Shown one piece after another: positions 45,060-57,444 of a stretch of 64,000 bases of DNA. Under the pieces are notes generated by a model that saw only the letters and a list, made by a program, of their open reading frames with translations, did not search any database and was not told where the DNA came from. Each line of letters starts with the position of its first letter. The stretch's first letter is position 1. A program made the translations under genes and the position numbers. Source of the stretch: Pollenia angustigena (taxonomy: Eukaryota; Arthropoda; Insecta; Diptera; Polleniidae); NCBI GenBank assembly GCA_930367215.1, contig OV884059.1, positions 146,690,511 to 146,754,510 on the forward strand. The letters are read 5' to 3'.

Positions 45060-45356
45060 AAATAAAAATAAAAAGTTTTTTCGAGCTCGAGGCCAATTAT
45101 TTGTAAACAATAAATATTGTTTATTAATTAATTTGTTTCAATATTTCGATATCCATCGGATATCATTATCAAGGCTTATTTAAGCACAGTCGTTGCTAAT
45201 ATTTTTCGTACATTGTTGTTTTCTTATATTGCTACCGCCTTGATTATGATATCCGATGGAAATCGTAATATTGAAACAAATTAATTAACTATGTAATAAT
45301 ATTTATTGTTTACAAATAATTGGCCTCGAGCTCGAAAAAACTTTTTATTTTTATTA
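45060..45356. repeat. Foldback repeat, arms about 115 bp
   Basis: 45060-45175 mirrors 45235-45356: 'aaaaagttttttcgagctcg', 'ccaattatttgtaaacaata', 'gatatccatcggatatc'. The spacer is about 60 bp. Lies within the CACTG element. Confidence 0.85.
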
Positions 45357-45709
45357 TAAAAAAAATAATTTTATTTAAATTTTAAAACAAACCTTTTTTT
45401 ATTTCCAAAAATTTTTACAAAATATTTTGTACATTTTACAAAAAAATTTGCGTATAAAAACGAAAAATTTTGTAATAGTACAAAAAATTTGTAAATAAAC
45501 TTCCATTAATTTTGTTGTATTTACAAATTATTTTTTGTACTAAAATAAAAATTTTGTAAATTGTGCAAAAAAAGAATGCCACAACATTTACAAAATAACA
45601 TTTGTACATATTACAAAATGTTTTGTTCCGGCAAAACAACAAATAGCTTTGTACAATGTTCAAAGGTTTTTGTTTATTTTACTCATGAAATATGTATTTT
45701 TCAGTGTAG

Positions 45710-46430
45710 GGTCAGTAAAAAATTTGCAAATTTTATACTGAAATCGATTATTGGGCTTTTAAAATTGATATTTTTTATTTTTAATTTTAATCTAACTGAT
45801 TTTGATTTGATTTTTTTTGTGCGTAAATACGTGTTAACCTATTAGTACTCTTGGTATGCTTTCAACTTTAATGTAGGACCTCTTGTTGTGAACAAAACAG
45901 TTCTAAGCGTATCGTTACTTTCGGGCTTTGTGAAAACCAACATAATATTATAGAAACACAACAGGATACTTAAATTTAATTAAACAGCGATATTTAAATC
46001 TAGTTATTAGCATAGTGAAAACAGAGAAAGTAATTTATCCTAACAAATACGAAATTGCAAGGTAATATCTCTGCATCTTTCCGACATCAATGACATGCAA
46101 ACATTTGTTTTCTAAATCTAACTTAAAAGTAACTTAACAAAGAAAGAGTCGCCACCAAACAAAAACTATTGTCACAATCCTTTAAAATACCATCCATACA
46201 TTGACTTATTTAAAGAACATTAGATTCAGTACGGAATGTGCGATTAGTTTCGCACTTTGCTTAACCTTGCAGCCACACGTTCAAGTTGTACGAAAAAATA
46301 AATTAATTAATAAATTTTTTGCAAAAATCGTTATTTTTTTGATGTGCAACTTTTTTTTATATAATAAATTGTGCTGTAACAACTCTGGTTAAAAAAAATC
46401 GTTCAACGTTATGATAATATTTTGTGTTTT
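45710..46430. other. Non-coding, with a family A terminus
   Basis: 46269-46290 reads 'gcagccacacgttcaagttg', a lone family A end. No gene. Confidence 0.6.
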
Positions 46431-46930
46431 TTGGAAATTTGGTACATAGGCTCTAACTGCCAAAAGGGCTAATCGGTCCATCATTTCATATAGCCCCCAT
46501 ACAAGCTACTTTACGGAATAGGGTCTTTGTGCCCACAATCAAACCGATTTTAATGAAATTTAAAACGTAACACATAAGGTATGCGTTTAAAAAAAAAGGA
46601 CCATGAGACTAGATAGGGGGAAATTTCTGCCTCTCCGAAACTATCAAACCGATTTAATACTAAATCATGGATAGAAACATATTAATATGGACATATAAGC
46701 TATGCAGTTTTTCAAAAATAGGACCACAAGGGGAGGAAGCGGGCAATTTCTGCCTCTCATAAACTTTCAACCGATTTTAATGAAGTTTTGCGTTTACGAT
46801 TTCCAGCACACCCCTGATAGATAAAACCATATTTATATGGACACATAAGCATGATGTGTTTTTAAATAATGTGGTGAAGGGTATCATATGGTCGGGCCTG
46901 ACCGACTATACTTTCTTACTTTCTTACTTG
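46431..46930. repeat. Dispersed repeat, better-preserved copy
   Basis: Contains 'ttcatatagcccccata' (about 46487), three 'ccgattttaatgaa'-like phrases, 'cacccctgatagata' and ends 'ggtgaagggtatcatatgg'. Shares phrases with 376-1005 and 30684-30738. Confidence 0.55.
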
Positions 46931-47640
46931 ATTTATGTGTTTACCTTTTTAGTATTAAGCCTTTTTATCAACGTATATTATTATTTGCTCTCGAAAATTC
47001 CATAGCTGTACTCAAACGATCGAATTCCTCAGTCACACAGTCACTTCATACAATAATACTCTTTCTGTAACGTCTTTTCACCATTATAGTTTGTAACGTG
47101 TTATTTCTTTTTAAATATATGGGGTATGCACAAGGTGTGCTATCATTTTATATTGTAATAATAGGTGCGTTTGTTTACTTTTCCAGTATAATCCAGTAGG
47201 TGAGATAATTTTGGGCAATATAAAAATTTTACTCTCAAAACTATAAACGAAATATTTTTTAATTTTGGTTTATTTTATTCTTTGATAAAAATGATTTTTT
47301 CACCGAGTTTTGCATAAAACTTTTTTCGTTATCTTATCTCGACTTAAGATGTTTGTCAAAGTGCCACAGATTTATAGAAAATAACTGAATTACTTCTTCA
47401 AAGCTTCGTTTTCGATAGAAACTTATCTACACGCTTTTTTAAAAAAGGCAATTCTCCTGTTCATTATCGAAGCTGTGGCTAATTGGCAAGTTCGGCTATG
47501 AAACCATTAGTTTTTGATTCTTTTGTTGTTACAATTTTTCGAAAAGTTGCTTTACTTTCTAGAACTTGTCAATTAGTTTTAAGTTGTCATTATCCCCGAT
47601 TTTTTTTATGCAGAATATAGTACATATCGCTCATTTGCTG
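46931..47640. other. Non-coding sequence
   Basis: No supported gene or repeat end. Confidence 0.4.
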
Positions 47641-48034
47641 CACAGAAAAAATTATTTTTCCAATTCAAACAAAAAATTTGTAGAATCAAAATTTTTTTTT
47701 GTCTGAAATCGGTCCTATAAACAAAATCGCATATTCAAAGAATTTATTTGCATTTTGTTTATTGAAAAAACACACCGATTTTTTCAAACAAATAACTTAA
47801 CTGAATCAAACAGAAAGTTTACTGAAATGAATATAAATTTCAAACAAATAATTTTGCTGAATCAAACAAAAAAGTTTTTGCACAAGCAATGACGCGCACA
47901 CAAGCAGTGATGTTAACTTTTATTTTTTCATTACCGTACGGCCCTCTAAAAATTACCTTTTCTGAGAAAAAATTACCGTACGCAAAGGTTTTTTAATTTA
48001 TTCAAATTTTAAAAATGTTTTATGAAAAGTTTTA

Positions 48035-49145
48035 ATAACACTACGTGACAAAATTTCAATAAAGTCGTGACCAAATGAATCTGACAGCTAATCTTTATGT
48101 AAAATGTTCCGCTGAATCCGAATATCAAGTTAGAATTGTCAAAAGAAGAACAGTGAGATATTCCAAAATAACCGTTATTTGTGATTTTAAAAAAGATGAA
48201 GTGACTGAAATGCAAATATCTTCAAAAATTTTAAACAAATTATGTATTTCTTTCTTTTTAGTAAAAGTTTATAAAATTTCCAAAATAACCATGGATTGCT
48301 GGTGAAGATTGGTCAAGAAATGACAGAGTTACAGGGTGCAAAAGTTCAAGCTTTATTGAAAATTTTATGATTTTGTTAAATTTTGCTCTTTTCAAGTTAT
48401 TTTTTTTTAAACCAATGATTTTTAAATCCTAATGTTTTTTTTTGCATGCGACATTACATGATTTTAATATGAACATTTTGCGCCCAACAAGAGATAGATT
48501 GGTACAAAAATGACACAGCTACAGAAGATTTAGTAAATTAACCCATATAGAAATTCAATAGTTTAAAGCTATTTTTAATATTTATTGTTAATAAAAATTT
48601 AGCTTTGTATATTTATTTGTTTTCCTTTGATTTGATACAAATCGAAAAGTGGGTTAATTCAATTAATCTTCTGTAACTTTGTCATTTTTGCACCGATCCG
48701 GATCCTATTTGAGAAAAAATGTTCGTATTGAAATAGGCTAATGTCGTTTGTGATAAAACTTAAAAAAATGTTATTTTTTGGTTTAAAAACAATAACTTGA
48801 AAAGAGCAAAATTGCAAAAAATCATCAAATTTATAATGAAGTTTGAAATTTTGTCCACTATAACTCTGCCATTTATTGACTCATCTTCACAAACGACCCA
48901 TGGTTATTTTAGAAATTTTATAGCCTTTCACCTTAAAGAAAGAAATACATAGTTCGTTTAAATTTTTTTAAGATATTTTCATTTCAGTCACATCATCTTT
49001 TTTAAAAACAAAAATAACGGTTATTTTGGAATATCTCAAAAACTGTTCTACTTTTGACAATTCTAACTTCGTATTCGGATTCAGCGGAAAATTTTACATA
49101 AAGATTAGGTGTCAAATTCATTTGGTCAAAAAACGTAGTGTAATT
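48035..49145. repeat. 1.1-kb palindrome inside the hAT element
   Basis: Left arm about 48035-48550 and right arm about 48648-49145 are inverted copies with moderate divergence ('gaccaaatgaat', 'aatctttatgtaaaat', 'tatttctttcttt', 'aaaatgacacagctacagaa'). The spacer is about 97 bp. Confidence 0.85.
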
Positions 49146-49242
49146 ACTATAGTTTAATTCATCACATTACGGCTTTTTAAAATGCTTAAACAATTGTTGA
49201 TTTTGAAACAACCAAAAAGTTAAAAATACAATTAATTATATA

Positions 49243-49760
49243 CAGTCAAATACCGATAATTCGTACCCCGATAAATCGTAATTCCCGATAATTCATAATA
49301 AACTGTCGGTCCCTTCAAAAAATCTCGTTAATTCGTAAAATTTCCATACATTTTGGTCCCCTCGCTAATTCGTAATTTTTTTCAAATAAAATCTTCTTTA
49401 CCTCTTATAAATCGTAATTTTTGTTTGCTAACTACCAGTTATAATTCGTAATAAAAACAACAGAAACATGGAAAGAATGATTTTTTGTTTACCGCTACTT
49501 TTTTGCATGGGTTTTTGCTTGTGTGTGTGTTTATTTTCTTATGATCAGTTTGTTACATGAATAATTTTTATATATTTTATTATTAACAATTGTTTTTTAT
49601 GTTTTTTTTTATCGTTTTAGTAAATAAATTGAAAAACCCCCGTAATTCGTATTTATTTTATTTTAACCCCGTTAAACCGAAACCCCGCTAAATCGAAAAC
49701 CCCTATAATTCGTAAGAAATGGCTGGTCCCTTGCGATTACGAATTATCGGGATTCTACTG
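49243..49760. mobile_element. pogo/Tigger-like MITE, copy 1
   Basis: Ends CAGTCAAATACCGATAATTC and (complement) CAGTAGAATCCCGATAATTC, with TA on both sides (49241-49242, 49761-49762). The interior is full of 'taattcgtaa' words. Copy 2 is at 56162-56692, opposite orientation. Confidence 0.9.
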
Positions 49761-50792
49761 TACAATGAGTTATTTAATTCTTCATATTTTACACTTATCA
49801 CTGTAACCTAAGCATTTGCAGAAACATAACATTCTTAACTTTTTGTATAACATTCATGAAAATCATCTCTCAAAAGTTAAGATCATAAAGCTTTGTTTAC
49901 AATCAGGGCAACAATTTCGTTTTTTCTTCTATATTTTTTCTTCCCAAAGTATTTAATATATTTTCCGTTCATTTTTCGAACAAAAATGTAACTAAAATTT
50001 TTTTAAAAATGTAACTAAAGTTGAGTCTACTTTAACTTCAGCAACAATTTGTATAACGGTTTCTTAATTCAAAAGGTGTGTGGTTGCAAAAGAAATTGTT
50101 GCTCCATTATGAACTCCAAATGAAAATGTTTTTTTGATTGTGAACGAAGCTTAAAGCCTTCATATGTAAGTATGTATATGAATATCAAAAACCCAAATCT
50201 TTATATTACCGTCTTTTAAATGAAATTACCTTGCTACCTTTTGGGGCTCAAAATTACCGTATTATCACTGCACACAAGCAAGCACTTTTTGAGAAGATGA
50301 AGTAGAGCAGAGCGGCCGGCTGACTTTAAGACAGGCATTTCCAAAAAATTTTTGGTTGTGTATTAGTGAGTACCAGCCCTGCAAATAACAAGGGACCAGG
50401 ACTAGTCCAAAAGTAACCCAATCGTATGGAAAAAACCTGGTCTATTTAACATTACGATGTCCTAGAAGAGGACCATATAACCCACCTTTGGACCACTAAG
50501 GAGTAGTTTTAAAACTACTCCATGGTATACTCAAGAGGATTAGTTTTGAAGTCGTTTTAAAAACGAAAGCATGTCTTAAAAAACGAAGACATGTCGTCTC
50601 ACTACAAACACTTTTTAACAATGACATGGTCCATGCTTGCATTACATCGGACCAGTCCATGGAGTAGTCCGTTTTATCAAAATGGATCAGGTGGTCCAAT
50701 TTTATTTGCAGGAACTGCCCGACTATACCAGAGATAATTATTGCGACATATATTGCAGCAAATGTCAAAATTATGTTATCTTTTACAGTGCA

Positions 50793-51617
50793 GCCACACG
50801 ATCAAGATTTTCTTGATAGTCCTTTACATATACTGATTGTCAAAATATGCAAAAGTTGACAGCTGTGACGTAGGCTGCACGCAAGTTGAAAGCAATTTAC
50901 TTTTTCAAGATGTCGTCGCCGAGAAAACAACTCAAAATGTTTTGCTATTTTCCACTTTTGATTTTTCTGCACTGTAGGCTGTTCGAAGGGACTTTATTTT
51001 TTTCTTTACTTCTTCCACTGGCATTTTTGTTTCGGAAGCTATACACTCGTAGGCTTTTATTTTCAAATCATTTCGCCTATATGATGAAAGATTCATAAAG
51101 TTTCATGGCTTCTGTACAGCTCTATGAATCTCAGAACATCATTTTGCTTATTAATTTTATAAATAAATTTTATTAATAAACATATTTCACTATTTTTTTA
51201 GGTTTTTAGTTAAAATTTTAAAATTCCCGCAACAATTTGTAAAAAAAAAAGAACTTCAGCTTTTGCCGGCAAAATATTTGTGAAAAAAAACAAAAACAAC
51301 TTCAAAAGATTTGTAATAAGATGTTTTCTTGAACGAAAATTGATACACTCACTGGCAAGAGAATTTTAGAGGCAAGTTCGTATCAATTTTTAAAAGTATG
51401 AGTGTATGTGCCGGTTCACACACGTCAAGTTTGACTTGTCAAGTCTTGATCTTTTAGGAAAGAAGGGAAAAGAGAAGGCCATTTCTTTTCCCCTCTTTCC
51501 TAAAAACTCAAGACTTGACGAGTCAAACTTGACGTGTTTAAACCGGCACTATTGGTAAAAAAGTGTGAGTGTATTAAAACTTGATAGCCAAAACTTGATC
51601 GTGTAACCCATGGTGTA
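50793..51617. mobile_element. Family A MITE, copy 4 (inverted)
   Basis: Left end GCAGCCACACGATCAAG, right end (complement) GGGTTACACGATCAAGTTTT. 'gatagtcctttacatatactg' is the complement of the subterminal word in copies 1-3. Interrupted by the foldback at 51408-51549. Duplicated at 53750-54574. Confidence 0.8.
51408..51549. mobile_element. 142-bp foldback MITE
   Basis: Arms of about 60 bp beginning GTGCCGGTT with 'gtcaagtttgac' and 'tttaggaaag', small loop, flanked by TAT. Duplicated at 54365-54506. Confidence 0.75.
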
Positions 51618-53052
51618 ATTTCACCATGGTGTAACCCTCAAGTAATATGTAACAGCTCAATTCAACTTTTATGTACAAATTGAAAAAAAGTGGCATCTCA
51701 GTTCATTTTCTTCGGCACAAGCAAGGCGAATTGACTAGAAGGTGAGGTCAAGTCAACATGTGGTGTTTTTTTTTCTGTGGTCGACTTGTCAAAGTTTGTA
51801 TACAAACTAGTTTTTTATGTAAACAAACCTTTTGCCCGGACAAAAATTTTGTTCGGAACGCATGGGTGAATCGAGCTTAAGTCATCGCCCAGACTTGCAA
51901 TTTATAGTTGTGCAATTGTATTTTTATCTGGCTTTCCTATTCTCATTTCTATATATCTATATATATCAAAATGGCGTAAAAAATGTATAGTTATTCATAA
52001 AATGAGATCGGCTGGGCCGATTTCTGTAAAATTTTTTGTCAGTTGTTCGTATTTTCAAGGAGAATGTTTTTATTTTGAAAAATCCCTCCGGAAAAGTCAG
52101 AAAATTGGAAAATCGGATTTTGTAGGAAATTTTGTGTGCTATTATTCCTTAATGGCTTTCCAAATTAAACAATATAAAGTTCTTATTGTAAATTAAAATT
52201 GGGGCGATGCTAAGTTCGCCGGGTCCGCTAGTTACCTATATATAAAAACATATACACCTTCATCTAACTTCAAGTTAAAAAGAATAATAACAAAACAGAA
52301 AAACAGAAGAACCCTTCCCCAATCATCTTATGCCATGTTTCCACGACGATTTGAATCACCTTCTCGCTCCCTGAACCATGTTAATGAATCATGGTGTTTA
52401 CACGACGTATCTACTTGCTTCGATTTGACAGTTGTCTTTAATAAACAAATCAGTGTTGTCAACTTTGCATTTTCAAAACGCACCAAAATGGAGAAAAAAC
52501 GCAGCAAGTTTAGAATTTCATTTTTATCTAAAATATTGAATTAATTTTGCATAACATTTTTATATTAAAAATATAGTAGAATCGTAAATTGTGGTTCAGG
52601 AGGAGTTGTGCACTTTAAACCAGCCGGTGCAAATTAAATTTAAGTTATTAAGATTTTTGTATGTCGCGCTAAATTCCCAATTTTTTTATATTTGATAAAT
52701 ACACTGAAATTTATTGTTGAGGGAAAGCTAGCTTTTATGCGCATTTTAATTTATTAAAAATAAGTAATTTAAATAAATTTAGTGTGTTATTTTCGAAAAA
52801 TTTGGTTATTATTGCATTTTTTACAATTAAATGCCGCTTAGAAAATTTAATAGTTCGAAAAAGTTAACAACCCTTGGAATATTTTGGTTTACTTTTTCGC
52901 GATTCTACTGTATAACATGTTTTATTGTTATACAGTAGAATCTTTCCAGTTCAGAGTTTTTAGAAAAAAAAAAAATAAAACTTATCAAACATAAAAAAAC
53001 TACACAAATTTGTTAGCATTAGAGTTAACCTTGTGGAATTCGACTCGGTATT

Positions 53053-56009
53053 TTGTTGCTCCATTATGAACTCCAAATGAAAATGTTTTTTTGATTGTGA
53101 ACGAAGCTTAAAGCCTTCATATGTAAGTATGTATATGAATATCAAAAACCCAAATCTTTATATTACCGTCTTTTAAATGAAATTACCTTGCTACCTTTTG
53201 GGGCTCAAAATTACCGTATTATCACTGCACACAAGCAAGCACTTTTTGAGAAGATGAAGTAGAGCAGAGCGGCCGGCTGACTTTAAGACAGGCATTTCCA
53301 AAAAATTTTTGGTTGTGTATTAGTGAGTACCAGCCCTGCAAATAACAAGGGACCAGGACTAGTCCAAAAGTAACCCAATCGTATGGAAAAAACCTGGTCT
53401 ATTTAACATTACGATGTCCTAGAAGAGGACCATATAACCCACCTTTGGACCACTAAGGAGTAGTTTTAAAACTACTCCATGGTATACTCAAGAGGATTAG
53501 TTTTGAAGTCGTTTTAAAAACGAAAGCATGTCTTAAAAAACGAAGACATGTCGTCTCACTACAAACACTTTTTAACAATGACATGGTCCATGCTTGCATT
53601 ACATCGGACCAGTCCATGGAGTAGTCCGTTTTATCAAAATGGATCAGGTGGTCCAATTTTATTTGCAGGAACTGCCCGACTATACCAGAGATAATTATTG
53701 CGACATATATTGCAGCAAATGTCAAAATTATGTTATCTTTTACAGTGCAGCCACACGATCAAGATTTTCTTGATAGTCCTTTACATATACTGATTGTCAA
53801 AATATGCAAAAGTTGACAGCTGTGACGTAGGCTGCACGCAAGTTGAAAGCAATTTACTTTTTCAAGATGTCGTCGCCGAGAAAACAACTCAAAATGTTTT
53901 GCTATTTTCCACTTTTGATTTTTCTGCACTGTAGGCTGTTCGAAGGGACTTTATTTTTTTCTTTACTTCTTCCACTGGCATTTTTGTTTCGGAAGCTATA
54001 CACTCGTAGGCTTTTATTTTCAAATCATTTCGCCTATATGATGAAAGATTCATAAAGTTTCATGGCTTCTGTACAGCTCTATGAATCTCAGAACATCATT
54101 TTGCTTATTAATTTTATAAATAAATTTTATTAATAAACATATTTCACTATTTTTTTAGGTTTTTAGTTAAAATTTTAAAATTCCCGCAACAATTTGTAAA
54201 AAAAAAAGAACTTCAGCTTTTGCCGGCAAAATATTTGTGAAAAAAAACAAAAACAACTTCAAAAGATTTGTAATAAGATGTTTTCTTGAACGAAAATTGA
54301 TACACTCACTGGCAAGAGAATTTTAGAGGCAAGTTCGTATCAATTTTTAAAAGTATGAGTGTATGTGCCGGTTCACACACGTCAAGTTTGACTTGTCAAG
54401 TCTTGATCTTTTAGGAAAGAAGGGAAAAGAGAAGGCCATTTCTTTTCCCCTCTTTCCTAAAAACTCAAGACTTGACGAGTCAAACTTGACGTGTTTAAAC
54501 CGGCACTATTGGTAAAAAAGTGTGAGTGTATTAAAACTTGATAGCCAAAACTTGATCGTGTAACCCATGGTGTAATTTCACCATGGTGTAACCCTCAAGT
54601 AATATGTAACAGCTCAATTCAACTTTTATGTACAAATTGAAAAAAAGTGGCATCTCAGTTCATTTTCTTCGGCACAAGCAAGGCGAATTGACTAGAAGGT
54701 GAGGTCAAGTCAACATGTGGTGTTTTTTTTTCTGTGGTCGACTTGTCAAAGTTTGTATACAAACTAGTTTTTTATGTAAACAAACCTTTTGCCCGGACAA
54801 AAATTTTGTTCGGAACGCATGGGTGAATCGAGCTTAAGTCATCGCCCAGACTTGCAATTTATAGTTGTGCAATTGTATTTTTATCTGGCTTTCCTATTCT
54901 CATTTCTATATATCTATATATATCAAAATGGCGTAAAAAATGTATAGTTATTCATAAAATGAGATCGGCTGGGCCGATTTCTGTAAAATTTTTTGTCAGT
55001 TGTTCGTATTTTCAAGGAGAATGTTTTTATTTTGAAAAATCCCTCCGGAAAAGTCAGAAAATTGGAAAATCGGATTTTGTAGGAAATTTTGTGTGCTATT
55101 ATTCCTTAATGGCTTTCCAAATTAAACAATATAAAGTTCTTATTGTAAATTAAAATTGGGGCGATGCTAAGTTCGCCGGGTCCGCTAGTTACCTATATAT
55201 AAAAACATATACACCTTCATCTAACTTCAAGTTAAAAAGAATAATAACAAAACAGAAAAACAGAAGAACCCTTCCCCAATCATCTTATGCCATGTTTCCA
55301 CGACGATTTGAATCACCTTCTCGCTCCCTGAACCATGTTAATGAATCATGGTGTTTACACGACGTATCTACTTGCTTCGATTTGACAGTTGTCTTTAATA
55401 AACAAATCAGTGTTGTCAACTTTGCATTTTCAAAACGCACCAAAATGGAGAAAAAACGCAGCAAGTTTAGAATTTCATTTTTATCTAAAATATTGAATTA
55501 ATTTTGCATAACATTTTTATATTAAAAATATAGTAGAATCGTAAATTGTGGTTCAGGAGGAGTTGTGCACTTTAAACCAGCCGGTGCAAATTAAATTTAA
55601 GTTATTAAGATTTTTGTATGTCGCGCTAAATTCCCAATTTTTTTATATTTGATAAATACACTGAAATTTATTGTTGAGGGAAAGCTAGCTTTTATGCGCA
55701 TTTTAATTTATTAAAAATAAGTAATTTAAATAAATTTAGTGTGTTATTTTCGAAAAATTTGGTTATTATTGCATTTTTTACAATTAAATGCCGCTTAGAA
55801 AATTTAATAGTTCGAAAAAGTTAACAACCCTTGGAATATTTTGGTTTACTTTTTCGCGATTCTACTGTATAACATGTTTTATTGTTATACAGTAGAATCT
55901 TTCCAGTTCAGAGTTTTTAGAAAAAAAAAAAATAAAACTTATCAAACATAAAAAAACTACACAAATTTGTTAGCATTAGAGTTAACCTTGTGGAATTCGA
56001 CTCGGTATT
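53053..56009. repeat. Tandem duplication, copy 2 (2957 bp)
   Basis: Same content as 50096-53052. The right edge is at 56009/56010, where copy 1 continues 'ttgttgctcc' and copy 2 continues 'catatgtgct'. The junction between copies has only about 2 bp of shared sequence (TT). Confidence 0.95.
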
Positions 56010-56161
56010 CATATGTGCTAGATAAAATTTTTTAATTGCATAAAATATATACAAATTTTTTTTTTTATAAAGAGATCAAAACTAAATATCTAGTAAGGAT
56101 TCAAAATTAACAATAGTTCAGTATTTGACGTTTTATTAAAATATTTTAAAAAATACATATA
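56010..56161. other. Non-coding sequence
   Basis: AT-rich; nothing seen. Confidence 0.4.
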
Positions 56162-56692
56162 CAGTAGAATCCCGATAATTCGTAATCGCAAGGGACCGGC
56201 CATTTCTTACGAATTATAGGGGTTTTCGATTTAGCGGGGTTTCGATTTAACGGGGTTAAAATAAAATAAATACGAATAAACGGGGTTTTTCAATTTATTT
56301 ACTAAAACGAAAAAAAAACATAAAAAACAATTGTTAAAAATAAAATATATAAAAATTATACATAAAAATTATGCATGTAACAAACTGATCTTAAGAAAAT
56401 AAATCCACACACAAGCAAAAACCCACACAAAAATAAAAAAATGGTAAGCAAAAAAGCATTCTTTCCATGTTTTTGTTGTTTTTGTTACGAATTATAAGTG
56501 GTAGTTAGCAAACAATTACGATTTATAAGAGGTAAAGAAGATTTTATTTGAAAAAAAAATTACGAATTATCGAGGGGACCAAAATGTATGGAAATTTTAC
56601 GAATTATCGAGATTTTTTCAAGGGACCGACAGTTTATTACGAATTATCGGGAATTACGATTTATCGGGGTACGAATTAGCGGGATTTGACTG
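56162..56692. mobile_element. pogo/Tigger-like MITE, copy 2
   Basis: Reverse orientation relative to 49243-49760. Ends CAGTAGAATCCCGATAATTC and (complement) CAGTCAAATCCCGCTAATTC, TA on both sides (56160-56161, 56693-56694). Confidence 0.9.
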
Positions 56693-57444
56693 TACATACT
56701 CATATATATTTTTTTAAGAAGTTTAGTATTTTCATATTAAAAATATAACAATAAAACAGCCTTTTACATTTTACATAGTTAAAAAAGAAAAAAAACTTTA
56801 AAAAAAGTTAAACAAATTTCTACATAAATACATACCCCTATATTCATAAAAAATATTTTGGGTTTATAACAGGTTTATTAAACAAATTTTCATAAAAAAT
56901 TCGTTTTATAATGAATATAAGGGATAGTATTTATGTTTGCATTTATTTGTACAAGATGATTTATTTTCGTAAATTAATTTGAAAAATTCTGTTTAAAACT
57001 TTTTAAAAAGTGATCAAAAATTTATTATAATTATTCCAAATTAATAAAGTTAATATTTTCATCATTGTTGTTATCGCAGAAAAAATTTAAAAAAAGCACC
57101 AAAAATGGTGCGAAACGCACCGAGTTGACAACTCTGAAACAATCGATGTTTGAATAGAGAGCGAAGCACGTACCGTGGAAACATGGCATTACCCCTCTCA
57201 CCAATAAACTCAAGATTTGCTGCAACAAAAAATGCATGTGTAGACGATGTGAGGATTTTTGGGGAAGAAAAAAATAGTTTTTGGGGATAAGATTTGAAAA
57301 GCTTGTGATAACCCTGGAAGAGGCAGCAATGTTTTGTTTACAAATATGAGAATGAAACGTCAGAGAAATTTCTGTATTAATTATATGAAACTATACAAAA
57401 TATATCTTTAAAAATTGTAACTTAGTGAAATCATATGTGAAATA
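56693..57444 (+). other. Intergenic region and 5'UTR of the ZAD gene
   Basis: AT-rich. 57178-57196 'gtggaaacatggcatta' is the complement of 'atgccatgtttccac' at 52331, a lone repeat end. The leader of the ZAD gene presumably starts after about 57350. Confidence 0.4.

Larger units (their letters stand above)
44011..45709. mobile_element. TIR element with CACTG ends, carrying a coding-like fragment
   Basis: Ends CTACACTGAAAATA (44011) and its complement TTTTTCAGTGTAG (45709). CACTG...CAGTG flanked by TA would suit a CACTA-like element. Inside are a possible two-exon coding fragment (44309-44705) and the foldback at 45060-45356. Many 'ttttgtacaaaat' words repeat. Confidence 0.5.
47905..50270. 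mobile_element. hAT-type element, 2.37 kb, noncoding
   Basis: Begins CAGTGAT and ends ATCACTG, with an exact 8-bp duplication CACACAAG (47897-47904 and 50271-50278). Just inside both ends are 'attaccgtac'/'ttaccgtat' words. No transposase frame; the interior is a 1.1-kb palindrome and a pogo-like MITE. Its right 175 bp is repeated in the tandem duplication below. Confidence 0.85.
47641..50345. repeat. Host repeat 'S', copy 2, split by a hAT element
   Basis: 47641-47904 and 50279-50345 together are the reverse complement of 2865-3034 plus 4136-4228. Interrupted by the hAT element 47905-50270. Confidence 0.75.
50096..53052. repeat. Tandem duplication, copy 1 (2957 bp)
   Basis: Repeats immediately as 53053-56009, head to tail. 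Every stretch I compared, including four translated frames, is identical. Contents: the hAT right end, host repeat S tail, a possible hAT-like MITE (about 50374-50717), family A copy 4 (50793-51617) with a 142-bp foldback inside it (51408-51549), a pogo-like MITE (about 52573-52911), and the lone pogo-like end 'cagtagaatctttcc' near 52935. No host gene. Short frames here are not convincing. Confidence 0.95.

Noticed and set aside
50496..55501. Four pairs of identical small proteins 2957 bp apart
   Set aside because: The identity comes from the tandem duplication of noncoding transposon sequence. None has domain features, and several start inside MITE ends.
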